From assembly GCF_023195755.1 (NCBI RefSeq), contig NZ_CP096203.1:3286001-3350000 (forward strand): 64,000 bases of DNA, in the 5' to 3' direction. How positions within the stretch are numbered: the stretch's first letter is position 1; each line of letters opens with the position of its first letter. Both the position numbers and the translations under genes were made by a program. This document shows, piece after piece, positions 1 to 8,385 of the stretch. This DNA comes from Chryseobacterium nepalense (GTDB taxonomy: Bacteria; Bacteroidota; Bacteroidia; Flavobacteriales; Weeksellaceae). The notes beneath the pieces were generated by a model that worked only from the letters and a program-made list of their open reading frames with translations, was not told the origin of the DNA and ran no database searches.

Positions 1-242
1 CCGCATCCTTTTGCTCCCATAGGTGCAAAAGTCCATTCTGCAGCATCCGTACATTTTTCTTTTGAAATTTCAGATTCTATGGAAGCTTTTAATTTATCCA
101 GTTGTGCCTGATCATACTTCTGGCTGTTTTCGTCAGCAGGTCTCTCCGAAATATCTTTGGGAAGACTGGCATCCGTATTTTTTGTTGAAGAGCACGAAGC
201 CGTAAAAAGCATCACGCACAAGGCTAATACAGGGATTTTCAT
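1..242 (-). CDS. Lipoprotein, partial (3' end off the window)
   Basis: The first 80 codons of a minus-strand gene are visible and the rest lies left of base 1. The start is ATG at 242. Residues 1-17 form a lipoprotein signal peptide with lipobox FTASC (Cys17), so the mature protein should be lipid-anchored in the envelope. The mature part is polar and Lys/Asp-rich, then ends in a WTFAPMGAKGCG stretch. I associate that stretch with small flavobacterial lipoproteins of unknown function, which is recall only. It is divergent from the helicase gene at 332. No function is assigned. Confidence 0.75.
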   Translation of the reverse strand, partial: MKIPVLALCVMLFTASCSSTKNTDASLPKDISERPADENSQKYDQAQLDKLKASIESEISKEKCTDAAEWTFAPMGAKGC

Positions 243-331
243 AAGTTGTTTTTCTCTCGTTATGTTGAAGATTTTTCAAAAGTTATGCCAAGGTAAGGAT
301 TTAAATTTCATTTTCCGTAATTTTGAAGGCG

Positions 332-2461
332 ATGAACAATCATTTTTTTGACTTAATAGAACATACCAACCGGAGTGTATTTTTAACGGGAAAAGCAGGA
401 ACAGGGAAAACCACTTTTCTTAATGAATTTGTAAAACGCACCCGAAAAAAACATATTGTCGTTGCGCCTACAGGAATTGCGGCGATCAATGCAGGAGGCG
501 TTACCATTCACTCGATGTTTGGGCTTCCGCTGCGGACTTTTCTTCCCACTACCGAAAGAATTGATACCAGTCTGGCAAACAATATTGCTGACCTGATGCC
601 GCATTTCAAATACCGGAAAGATAAGCTGAAACTTTTGCGGGAAGTGGAAATAATCATCATCGATGAGGTTTCCATGCTTCGTGCTGATGTTCTGGATATG
701 ATGGACTTTTCCCTGCGGTTTATCCGGAGAAATAACCAGCGTTTCGGAGGAGTTCAGATGTTATTTATCGGGGATTTGTATCAGCTTCCGCCGGTGGTGA
801 GAGACGAACATATTTTAAAAATGTATTACCACTCTCCGTTTTTCTTCGACAGTCATGCTATTAAAGAAATACCTTTAATTACGATAGAACTGACGAAAGT
901 GTACAGGCAATCTGATGAAAATTTCCTTGCCATACTGAATGCGATCCGTGACGGTGATGTCGCCAATATCGATTTTGAGCATTTAAATGAAAGATACGAC
1001 CCCAATTTTGAAATGGGTGACGAGCCTTATGTTTATCTCTGTTCCCATAATAAAATGGCAGACGATATCAACCAGGAAAAGCTGGATGAATTAAAGGTAA
1101 GTTCTAAAACCTATGAAGCCAAACTTTTCGGGGAATTCAGGGAAAACCAGTTTCCGAACGAACAGTTTTTAGATTTGAAAATAGGCGCTCAGATTATGTT
1201 TATCCGTAATGATATTTCAGGAGAGAAAAAATATTTTAATGGAAAACTGGGCGAAATTTCTGCGCTGGATGAGAACGAAATCAAAGTAATTCTTGACGGC
1301 AGCGAAAGAGAAATTACGGTAAAAAGAGAGGTTTGGGAACAGAAAAAATACTTCCTTGATACCGATAAAAATATCAAAGAGGAAGTTTTGGGAAGCTTCG
1401 AGCAGTTTCCGATAAAGCTTGCCTGGGCAGTTACCATTCATAAAAGCCAGGGACTTACTTTCGACAAAGTAATTATTGATGCCGGAAAAAGCTTTACGGC
1501 AGGGCAGGTTTATGTGGCATTATCACGATGCAGAACGCTGGAGGGTATTGTTTTAAAATCCAGAATTACCCCGGAAGTTATTTTTAAAGACAACCGAATT
1601 CTTCATTTTCACAGCGACACGGTAGCCAATGATAAGGTTGAGGCTATTTTAAATAATGAAAAGTATGATTACAGCATCCGAAAAGTGCTTCGTACCGTAG
1701 ATTCTCAATGGTTGCTGAAAGAAGTGGAAGAATGGAATAAACTTTCCGTGGCTACGAAAAGTATAGATCATGTAAAGACTAATCAGCTTTATTTGCAGCT
1801 GAAACATGAGATTGTTAACCTCGGTAAAATATTTGAAAAACTGGAAAGAGTAATTTCCCAGAAGGTTAATAATTTTATCGAGCAGAAAGAAGAATGGTCT
1901 GAAATTGAAAATAAAACAAAAGGAGCGGTTAATTTCTTTTTTACGGAGATCAGGGATAAAATTTTCAGTCCGCTGAAAGATTTTTATGCTGAAATTAAAG
2001 GTACTAAAGGTTTAAAACAATATAACGAAGAATTCAGGGTGTGGCTGGAAGATATTGAAGAATATCTGAACAGTTTAAAAGAAATCCATCTGTTGGAAAC
2101 GAAGCTTCTGGATGAAAAAAATAATCAGGAAGTAAGCATGAAGATAGCGAAAGTGCCTTCTCAGGTTCTTACCTTTCAGTTGTTTGAGCAGGGAAAAACC
2201 ATTTCGGAAATTGCTTTGGAAAGAGGATTGGTCAAAGAAACGGTAATCGGGCATCTGGCAAAATTTGCGGAACAGGGATTACTGGATATTTCAAGAGTAA
2301 TTACTTCGGATAAAATTAAAGCTTTTGAAGACGTGTTTAAAACTGATTCTAAAGAGACTCTGACAGAATGGAAAAATGCACTTCCTAGTCATTTTGAATT
2401 TAATGAAATCAGGATTCTGATCAATCATTTTAATTATCTGAAGGAGAAGGGGAAAATTTAA
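332..2461 (+). CDS. Pif1-like superfamily 1B DNA helicase with C-terminal HTH
   Basis: ATP-dependent DNA helicase of the Pif1/RecD-like group. Walker A is GKAGTGKTT at residues 20-28, Walker B is IIIIDEVSM around 107-115, a Q-loop-type GDLYQLPPVV follows, and motif V/VI are VTIHKSQGLTFD and VYVALSRCRT. Residues about 613-650 (FEQGKTISEIALERGLVKETVIGHL) look like the helix-turn-helix found at the C-terminus of RecQ and Pif1 relatives. The open frame can be read from a TTG at 323, but ATG at 332 is the better start. The helicase core is clear; the biological role (replication forks, G-quadruplexes, repair) cannot be read from the sequence. It stands alone on the plus strand. Confidence 0.92.
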   Translation: MNNHFFDLIEHTNRSVFLTGKAGTGKTTFLNEFVKRTRKKHIVVAPTGIAAINAGGVTIHSMFGLPLRTFLPTTERIDTSLANNIADLMPHFKYRKDKLKLLREVEIIIIDEVSMLRADVLDMMDFSLRFIRRNNQRFGGVQMLFIGDLYQLPPVVRDEHILKMYYHSPFFFDSHAIKEIPLITIELTKVYRQSDENFLAILNAIRDGDVANIDFEHLNERYDPNFEMGDEPYVYLCSHNKMADDINQEKLDELKVSSKTYEAKLFGEFRENQFPNEQFLDLKIGAQIMFIRNDISGEKKYFNGKLGEISALDENEIKVILDGSEREITVKREVWEQKKYFLDTDKNIKEEVLGSFEQFPIKLAWAVTIHKSQGLTFDKVIIDAGKSFTAGQVYVALSRCRTLEGIVLKSRITPEVIFKDNRILHFHSDTVANDKVEAILNNEKYDYSIRKVLRTVDSQWLLKEVEEWNKLSVATKSIDHVKTNQLYLQLKHEIVNLGKIFEKLERVISQKVNNFIEQKEEWSEIENKTKGAVNFFFTEIRDKIFSPLKDFYAEIKGTKGLKQYNEEFRVWLEDIEEYLNSLKEIHLLETKLLDEKNNQEVSMKIAKVPSQVLTFQLFEQGKTISEIALERGLVKETVIGHLAKFAEQGLLDISRVITSDKIKAFEDVFKTDSKETLTEWKNALPSHFEFNEIRILINHFNYLKEKGKI

Positions 2462-2498
2462 AATAATTTTGTATTTTTAACAGTAAATACTGTTTATT

Positions 2499-2870
2499 AT
2501 GAAATATTTGTTTAGTGTTTTCTTTTTATTCTTTTTAAATTCTGATAAAAAAGAAGATTTAAATTATAATCTTTTAATTGGGTCCTGGTATCAGGATTCT
2601 TTTGCAAATACTACTGCTACCGGGGTTTTTACTTTTGAAAAGGATAGTACTGCCACGTTGGAAATGAAAGATGGAAAAACCAAAGCAATGATTGGAGGGA
2701 TGACAGGGCCTTATAAGATCGAAAGATCAAAGAAAATTCTCAAAATAACCATGGTGGGAAAGGAAAAAACATTTGAAATTCATGAGCTTACTGATGATGT
2801 GCTTGTTATGCAGAACCAGGAAAAAGGAAAATCTAAACAGACTTATAAGCGATATAAGAATATAAAATAA
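2499..2870 (+). CDS. Small lipocalin-like protein, possibly secreted
   Basis: A 123-residue protein beginning with a short hydrophobic segment (residues 3-14), probably a signal peptide or N-terminal anchor without a clear cleavage site. The rest has alternating strands and the pattern LIGSWYQDS ... TFEKDSTATLEM, typical of small lipocalin-like domains that begin with a G-x-W motif. It starts 37 bp after the helicase stop and is followed by a terminator at 2899-2930, so it may be cotranscribed with the helicase. Ligand and role are unknown. Confidence 0.7.
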   Translation: MKYLFSVFFLFFLNSDKKEDLNYNLLIGSWYQDSFANTTATGVFTFEKDSTATLEMKDGKTKAMIGGMTGPYKIERSKKILKITMVGKEKTFEIHELTDDVLVMQNQEKGKSKQTYKRYKNIK

Positions 2871-2898
2871 ATAGATTAATCTTAAACATATATAATTA

Positions 2899-2930
2899 AG
2901 GCTGGTAAAATTGTATTATTAGCCTTTTTA
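2899..2930 (+). terminator. Rho-independent terminator
   Basis: AAGGCT and AGCCTT arms around a 17-base loop, followed by a T-rich run. It ends the helicase/lipocalin-like transcript. Confidence 0.6.
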
Positions 2931-3069
2931 TATTTATTGAAATATTTCATAATGCAATTGGCAGCTTATTTAAGACAAAAACTAATAAAAATTTATTCAA
3001 TAGTTTTTCCCTGAATTCACCGATCAGTCTTATCAATTACAAAAAGTAACTAATGCAAAATATTAGTTT

Positions 3070-3077
3070 TAAATTTG
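3070..3077 (+). promoter_or_regulatory. -7 promoter box of the LLM oxidoreductase gene
   Basis: TAAATTTG matches the Bacteroidota -7 consensus TAnnTTTG, 31 bp before the ATG at 3109. No good -33 TTG is seen. Confidence 0.45.
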
Positions 3078-3108
3078 CCAAGGTTTTAAGAGCCTAAAAT
3101 TTGAAATT

Positions 3109-4113
3109 ATGCAAAACTTCGAAATATCTGTGCTGGATCTTGCTCCGGTAAAACAGGAAAAGACCATTCACGATACCTTTCAGGATAGTTTGTCTTTGGC
3201 AAACCATGCTGAAAATTTAAACTATAAAAGATTCTGGCTTGCAGAACATCACAATATGGAAAGCATTGCCAGTTCGGCAACTTCCGTCCTGATTGGTTTT
3301 ATTGCCAACGGAACCAAAAAAATAAGAGTGGGTTCAGGAGGCATTATGCTTCCGAACCACAGTTCCCTGGTCATCGCAGAACAATTCGGAACCTTGGAAT
3401 CTCTTTTCCCGGGAAGAATTGATTTGGGACTGGGCAGGGCGCCCGGAACAGATGGACTCACGGCGCAGGCTTTAGGAAGAAATCCGGCCATTATCAATCA
3501 GCAGTTTCCAAGACAAATTCTTGAATTACAGAGATATTTTTCCAAAGACAATTCCGAGGCACTTGTAAGGGCTATTCCGGGGGAAGGTCTTGATATTCCT
3601 CTGTATATTCTGGGTTCGAGTACAGATAGTGCTTTTTTAGCAGCAGAACTCGGACTTCCTTATGCGTTTGCAGGGCATTTTGCTCCGGAACAGATGGAAA
3701 TGGCTTTCAATATCTACAGACAAAATTTTGAGCCGTCAGAATATTGTGATCAACCTTATGTAATTGCCTGTATCAATGGGGTGGCTGCAGAAACTTCCGA
3801 AGAAGCCCACAAAATTTCCACCACTTTATTCCAGGCATTTATTAATATCATCCGAAATGACAGAAAACCTTTTGCTCCGCCGGTTGATGATATGGATAAC
3901 ATTTGGTCGCCGATGGAAAAAAACATGGTTTTACAGAAACTTCGTTATACGCTGATAGGTAATCAGGAAGAAATTGAAGAACAGCTTAAAACCTTTCAAG
4001 AGAAATTTAATGTCAATGAACTGATGATTAATTCTCATATTTATGATCATCAGAAAAGATTAGATTCCTATTCGATTTTCAGAAAAGCTAAAGACGCTAT
4101 ATTAAAAATATAA
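3109..4113 (+). CDS. Luciferase-like (LLM class) flavin-dependent oxidoreductase
   Basis: A 334-residue TIM-barrel protein of the bacterial luciferase-like monooxygenase family, the size of the single-subunit 'MsnO8/YhbW-like' class. The N-terminal strand FEISVLDLAPV, the RFWLAEHHNM motif, the GSGGIMLPNHSSL segment and RIDLGLGRAPGTD are all typical of this group and shape the flavin pocket. It is expected to use reduced FMN in the cytoplasm. The substrate is unknown, since these proteins are often annotated only by fold. It is a single gene with its own promoter, and ribBA (flavin synthesis) follows 65 bp later on the same strand. Confidence 0.9.
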   Translation: MQNFEISVLDLAPVKQEKTIHDTFQDSLSLANHAENLNYKRFWLAEHHNMESIASSATSVLIGFIANGTKKIRVGSGGIMLPNHSSLVIAEQFGTLESLFPGRIDLGLGRAPGTDGLTAQALGRNPAIINQQFPRQILELQRYFSKDNSEALVRAIPGEGLDIPLYILGSSTDSAFLAAELGLPYAFAGHFAPEQMEMAFNIYRQNFEPSEYCDQPYVIACINGVAAETSEEAHKISTTLFQAFINIIRNDRKPFAPPVDDMDNIWSPMEKNMVLQKLRYTLIGNQEEIEEQLKTFQEKFNVNELMINSHIYDHQKRLDSYSIFRKAKDAILKI

Positions 4114-4129
4114 CAAACCCTTATCATAA

Positions 4130-4160
4130 TTGGGAGATGCTTATTTTATGAGTATCTTTG
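4130..4160 (+). promoter_or_regulatory. ribBA promoter (TTG-N20-TATCTTTG)
   Basis: A -33 TTG at 4130-4132 and a -7 TATCTTTG at 4153-4160 are 20 bp apart, a good fit to the Bacteroidota promoter. The box ends 18 bp before the ribBA ATG at 4179. Confidence 0.6.
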
Positions 4161-4178
4161 CGAAAATTTAAAGTAAAA

Positions 4179-5300
4179 ATGTCTGATATTAAATTAAATA
4201 CTATTCCGGAGGCTATTGAAGACCTTAAAAATGGTAAAATAATCATAGTAGTAGATGATGAAGACAGAGAGAATGAAGGAGATTTTCTTTGTGCCGCCGA
4301 ACTGACGACACCGGAAATCATTAATTTTATGGCTCTTCACGGAAGAGGATTGATCTGTATGCCCCTGCCTGAAAAAAGATGTGATGAACTCGGGCTGGAA
4401 GTGATGGTAAGCCGAAGCAGTGATCCGAAGGAAACAGCTTTTACCGTATCGGTAGATCTTCTCGGAAACGGAACTTCAACGGGTATTTCTGCAGCCGACA
4501 GAGCCAAAACCATTCTTGCTTTGATGGATGAAAAGTCAAAACCTACAGACTTTATGCGTCCCGGACATATTTTCCCGCTTCGTGCCAAAAAAGGAGGTGT
4601 TCTGAAAAGAGCCGGCCACACAGAAGCTGCGATTGATCTTACCTGTTTGGCAGGATTAAAAGAAGGAGGTGTGATCTGTGAAATTATGAATGAAGACGGT
4701 TCGATGTCGCGCTTGCCTGAATTGTATGCTTTTGCTCAGAAACATGATATGAAGATTGTTTCAATTGAAGATTTGATCCATTATCAGCTTAAAAAAGGAA
4801 ATCTTATTGAAAGAATTGAAGAAAGGAAAGTGAAAACGGCTTATGGAGATTATGATTTCTTTGCTTTCAGGGAAACTTCAAATGATCAGATTCATTTTGC
4901 TTTAACAAAAGGAGCATGGACAGTTGATGAGCCTGTTTTGGTAAGAGTACAGTCTTCAGATTCTTATTTTGACGTGCTTACAAGATTAAATAACGGTGAA
5001 AAACCTTTGCTGGAAAAAGTAACCGGTATGGTGAATGAAGCAGGAAAAGGTGCTATTATTTTTATTAATAATGTTTCCAATTCAGAAAATACACTAAGAA
5101 AACTTCAGCAGTTCCTGAATTATCAGGATGGGCAGGTTCAACATCCGACATTAGCTTACAATTACAGAGATTACGGGATCGGAACGCAGATCCTGAAAAA
5201 TCTTGGAATCAATAAATTTAAGGTGATCACTCAGAATCCTAATATCAGGCCTCAGGTTGGAGGGTATGATGTTGAGGTAACCGAGATGGTAGAACTTTAA
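4179..5300 (+). CDS. ribBA: 3,4-dihydroxy-2-butanone-4-phosphate synthase with degenerate GTP cyclohydrolase II domain
   Basis: Riboflavin synthesis. The N-terminal half (about residues 1-205) is a complete RibB domain: [10 protein letters not shown] acidic loop, [30 protein letters not shown] and [10 protein letters not shown]. It should make 3,4-dihydroxy-2-butanone 4-phosphate from ribulose 5-phosphate. The C-terminal half aligns with RibA in outline ([13 protein letters not shown] near the end) but lacks the three zinc cysteines of the CLTGD...RCDCG region, where [11 protein letters not shown] stands instead, so cyclohydrolase activity is unlikely. The frame opens at a TTG at 4158, but ATG at 4179 is the expected start. 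A separate ribA gene would be needed elsewhere in the genome. Confidence 0.93.
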   Translation: MSDIKLNTIPEAIEDLKNGKIIIVVDDEDRENEGDFLCAAELTTPEIINFMALHGRGLICMPLPEKRCDELGLEVMVSRSSDPKETAFTVSVDLLGNGTSTGISAADRAKTILALMDEKSKPTDFMRPGHIFPLRAKKGGVLKRAGHTEAAIDLTCLAGLKEGGVICEIMNEDGSMSRLPELYAFAQKHDMKIVSIEDLIHYQLKKGNLIERIEERKVKTAYGDYDFFAFRETSNDQIHFALTKGAWTVDEPVLVRVQSSDSYFDVLTRLNNGEKPLLEKVTGMVNEAGKGAIIFINNVSNSENTLRKLQQFLNYQDGQVQHPTLAYNYRDYGIGTQILKNLGINKFKVITQNPNIRPQVGGYDVEVTEMVEL

Positions 5301-5302
5301 AA

Positions 5303-5383
5303 GTGAATGGTAAATGGTCAATTTGCTGCTTGTGAATTTTTTTTAGGACAAAATTGACTATCCACTTGCGAAGCAAAATTCAC
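5303..5383. repeat. Dispersed short repeat (TTGCGAAG type), copy 1
   Basis: GTGAATGGTAAATGGTCAA on the left and TTGACTATCCACTTGCG on the right make an imperfect inverted repeat. The piece CACTTGCGAAGcAAAATTCA recurs almost unchanged at 61031-61052. Confidence 0.5.
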
Positions 5384-5396
5384 GACCGACAACATA

Positions 5397-5427
5397 TAAA
5401 ATGGCTTGAGAAAATCAAGCCATTTTT
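5397..5427. terminator. Bidirectional terminator between ribBA and fmt
   Basis: AAAATGGCTTGA and TCAAGCCATTTT arms with a GAAAA loop and A/T tracts on both sides. The right arm contains the fmt stop codon and its last two sense codons. Confidence 0.8.
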
Positions 5428-6362
5428 ATTTGTTCAAAGCTTCTGAATCCGTTCAGAAAGTCTTTAATATTCATTCTTTTCTTTCCTTCCAGCTGCAGTT
5501 CTAAAGGGGAATATGTTCCGTCCGCAGTATAGATTTTAAACTCATTTTTTGAAATATCCAGAGTTCCGGCAGGCTTATCATGATTTTCAACTTTAAATTC
5601 ACCCCCGAAAATTTTCAATCCTTTTTCTTCATCTCCGATTTTTAATGTCGTGAAAGCAGCAGGATAAGGAGACATTCCCAAGATAAACTGATGAATCTCC
5701 CTGGATTTTTTTGTCCAGTCTATTTTAGTATCTTCTTTAAATATTTTATAAGCATTTTTAGGATGCTCCACCTGTGGCTGGGGTCTTTCGGTAATGGTAT
5801 TTTCTGCTAATCCGTTCAAAGTTTTTACCACAAGTTCAGCACCCATTTCCATAAGCCTGTCGTGGAGGCTTCCTGCGTTTTCATTGGGTAGAATCGGTAA
5901 TTCTTCCTGAAGAAGAATATTTCCTTCATCAATTTTTTCATTGATAAAAAAAGTCGTAGCTCCTGTTTTTTCTTCGCCATTAATCACAGCGTAATTAATG
6001 GGTGCTGCCCCTCTGTAATCCGGAAGCAGCGATGCATGAAGGTTAAAAGTTCCCATTCTTGGCATTTCAAAAAGTACCTTCGGCATCATCCTGAATGCAA
6101 CGACTACAAAAACATCGGCATTCAGTTTTCTCAACTCTTCCAGAAATTCAGGATTTCTTAATTTTTCAGGCTGAAAAACAGGAATATTGTTTTCCACCGC
6201 AAAAATTTTTACAGGTGACTGATTAACTTTTTGTCCGCGACCGCTTGCTTTATCCGCCACGGTTACAACACCTGCTACTTCATGATGAGAATGATGGATG
6301 GCTTCTAAAGAAGTCTTCGCAAACTCCGGGGTGCCCAAAAAAACGACTTTCAATGATTTCAT
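5415..6362 (-). CDS. fmt: Methionyl-tRNA formyltransferase
   Basis: Formylates initiator Met-tRNA using 10-formyltetrahydrofolate. The N-terminal Rossmann-type domain starts with VVFLGTPEFA. The catalytic region shows NLHASLLPDYRGAAPINYA (Asn, His and the SLLP motif) and KIDEGNIL (Asp). The C-terminal OB-like tRNA-binding domain runs from about residue 205. The length of 315 residues is usual. The -7 box lies only 4 bp upstream of the ATG, so the transcript may lack a leader. It lies just downstream of recQ on the same strand, but the box suggests its own promoter. Confidence 0.96.
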   Translation of the reverse strand: MKSLKVVFLGTPEFAKTSLEAIHHSHHEVAGVVTVADKASGRGQKVNQSPVKIFAVENNIPVFQPEKLRNPEFLEELRKLNADVFVVVAFRMMPKVLFEMPRMGTFNLHASLLPDYRGAAPINYAVINGEEKTGATTFFINEKIDEGNILLQEELPILPNENAGSLHDRLMEMGAELVVKTLNGLAENTITERPQPQVEHPKNAYKIFKEDTKIDWTKKSREIHQFILGMSPYPAAFTTLKIGDEEKGLKIFGGEFKVENHDKPAGTLDISKNEFKIYTADGTYSPLELQLEGKKRMNIKDFLNGFRSFEQIKMA

Positions 6363-6366
6363 GATG

Positions 6367-6374
6367 CAAAGATA
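6367..6374 (-). promoter_or_regulatory. -7 box of fmt at leaderless spacing
   Basis: Read on the minus strand this is TATCTTTG, followed by CATC and the fmt ATG. The transcription start would fall at or next to the start codon. Confidence 0.5.
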
Positions 6375-6403
6375 AGCTGTTTATTGATAAAATCTGATAT
6401 AAC

Positions 6404-8305
6404 TTAGGCTAAAGCATATGTTCTGAAATTTAGCATTTTTACCTTGCCGGAATCCAAAAGATAAATAAGAGTCTCAAGAATATTTTCTTTAGGATGATAA
6501 TTCAGCTGGATGGAAATTTCCTCTATTGTACAGGCCTTTTTAGCAAGAACCTGAATGATTTCACCAGAAATATTTTTCCCGAAAATAGACTGTCTGTTTT
6601 TCTCACAAACAGAACACGTTCCGCAGTTTTTAGATTTCTTTTCACCAAAATAGGTAAGGATCAGTTTCATTTTGCAATAGCGGTTATCTTCAATGTAAAA
6701 CTTCATCTCTTCCCATTTCTGGATTTTATTTTTCTGAATGTGTTCAAAAAGCTTCCAGTACTGAGAATTATTCAATCGTTCGTCTCTGGGTTTTAAAAAT
6801 TTAATGCTGGAAAGTGCTCCGTCTACGTATTCAACATATCCTTTCTGTTGAAGTTCTTTAAGTCTTTCTTTAATTAAATGAATACTCACCCCGATTTTAT
6901 TGCTCACCTGCTGCTCACTGAACATGACTTTGTGTGTTGTAATTCCTGAAATGGTACGAAGCATGAGTTCAATAAAATAAGCATCTTTATGCGGAAGCTG
7001 TTCAATTTCATCGGCCTGCATTAAAAGCTGAAGAGATGAAAGACTTTTATGATCATTGAAATAAATAATTTCCTGATTATGAAGGAAATTCAGAACATTT
7101 TTAATTTTGGCTGAAGAAAGTTTTGTAAAATTTTGAATTCCGTTTAAATTAAGCTCAAAAACTTTTTCAGGCATTTCAAATTCTGCTACCTGAAAAATGG
7201 AATAGAGGTATGTGAGGATTTTTAAGAATTCAGCTTTGTTGGGAATCTGGTTTTTTAATATATCGTCAAAATTAGAAAGTTCCTGCCTGTTCCAAAGTAA
7301 GAAGGCAAAGCTTTCTTCACCATCTCTTCCGGCTCTTCCGATTTCCTGATAATAATTTTCAATGGAAGGAGCAGGGGAGTAGTGAATCACGAAACGAACA
7401 TTGTCCTTGTCAATTCCCATTCCAAAAGCATTCGTGGAGATGAGAACCTGATTATCGCTGTTGTTCCAGATGGTTTGTTTAGCATTTTTCTCCTTTGTTG
7501 TAAGGCCTGCATGAAAAAAATCAACGTTTTTTAACTGGTTTTTCTGTAAAAACTCGCTCAGCAGCTCTGCTTCTTTTCTTGTTCTTACATAAATAATTCC
7601 AGACTGTTTGGTAAACTTCAGGATATCATAGATTTTCTGGAATTTATCGGAAACTTCTTCTGTAAGAATTCTGATATTTTCCCTCTTAAAACTCCTTTGG
7701 AAAATCTGGGGATTTTTAAGTTCAAGCTTTGCTCTTATTTCATCCAAAACTTTCGGTGTTGCCGTTGCCGTTAAGGCCAGACAGGATATTTTAGGATTAT
7801 TTCTTCTAAATTCCTTGATGTTCTGATAGCTTGGCCTGAAATCCTGCCCCCACTCTGAAATACAGTGTGCCTCATCCACTGCAATAAAAGACAATTGAAT
7901 TTCTTCAATATTTTGAAGAAACTGTTTATTGGTAAGTCTTTCAGGAGAGATATAAAGCAATTTGGTCAACCCTTCCTTGCAACGGTTATAGATGCCTTCT
8001 GCATCATATTCATCCAGTTCAGAAGACAAATATTCAGCTTCAATCCCTCTTGATTTCAGTTGGCTTACCTGGTCTTTCATTAATGCCAGAAGTGGTGAAA
8101 TTACCAGGCAGGTTCCTTCTTTTAATAATGAAGGAAGCTGATAGCAGAGTGATTTTCCTGCACCTGTTGGTAAAAGGACAAGTGTGTCTTTTTCATTAAT
8201 AACAGAATCAATAATGGCTTCCTGGGAATCCCGGAAGTTATCATAACCCCAAAAATATTTTAAGGTTTTGAATTTTAATTCTTGAAAATCTTGTTGGGAA
8301 ATCAT
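6404..8305 (-). CDS. recQ: ATP-dependent DNA helicase RecQ
   Basis: 3'-5' DNA helicase for recombination and fork repair. Visible motifs: FRDSQEAIIDS (motif 0), LPTGAGKSLCYQLP (Walker A), VDEAHCISEWGQDFRPSY (motif II plus the RecQ aromatic-rich loop), ALTATATPKV (III), STNAFGMGIDKDNVRFVIHY (V) and YYQEIGRAGRDGE (VI). The zinc-binding segment has Cys residues at CKMKLILTYFGE and CGTCSVC, followed by the winged-helix RQC domain. At 633 residues there is no room for a full HRDC domain, so this is the shorter RecQ form. Its stop is 41 bp from the fmt start. Confidence 0.95.
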   Translation of the reverse strand: MISQQDFQELKFKTLKYFWGYDNFRDSQEAIIDSVINEKDTLVLLPTGAGKSLCYQLPSLLKEGTCLVISPLLALMKDQVSQLKSRGIEAEYLSSELDEYDAEGIYNRCKEGLTKLLYISPERLTNKQFLQNIEEIQLSFIAVDEAHCISEWGQDFRPSYQNIKEFRRNNPKISCLALTATATPKVLDEIRAKLELKNPQIFQRSFKRENIRILTEEVSDKFQKIYDILKFTKQSGIIYVRTRKEAELLSEFLQKNQLKNVDFFHAGLTTKEKNAKQTIWNNSDNQVLISTNAFGMGIDKDNVRFVIHYSPAPSIENYYQEIGRAGRDGEESFAFLLWNRQELSNFDDILKNQIPNKAEFLKILTYLYSIFQVAEFEMPEKVFELNLNGIQNFTKLSSAKIKNVLNFLHNQEIIYFNDHKSLSSLQLLMQADEIEQLPHKDAYFIELMLRTISGITTHKVMFSEQQVSNKIGVSIHLIKERLKELQQKGYVEYVDGALSSIKFLKPRDERLNNSQYWKLFEHIQKNKIQKWEEMKFYIEDNRYCKMKLILTYFGEKKSKNCGTCSVCEKNRQSIFGKNISGEIIQVLAKKACTIEEISIQLNYHPKENILETLIYLLDSGKVKMLNFRTYALA

Positions 8306-8333
8306 GGGATAAAAATAGTGAAACTAAGCTGAC

Positions 8334-8360
8334 AAAAAAAGCCACGCTTTGCGTGACTTT
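8334..8360 (-). terminator. Terminator of the OmpA-type gene
   Basis: Read on the minus strand: GTCACGC-AAA-GCGTGGC followed by seven T. It ends the transcript of the gene at 8386-9849. Confidence 0.8.
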
Positions 8361-8385
8361 AATATTATTTTATAAAATTTAAATA

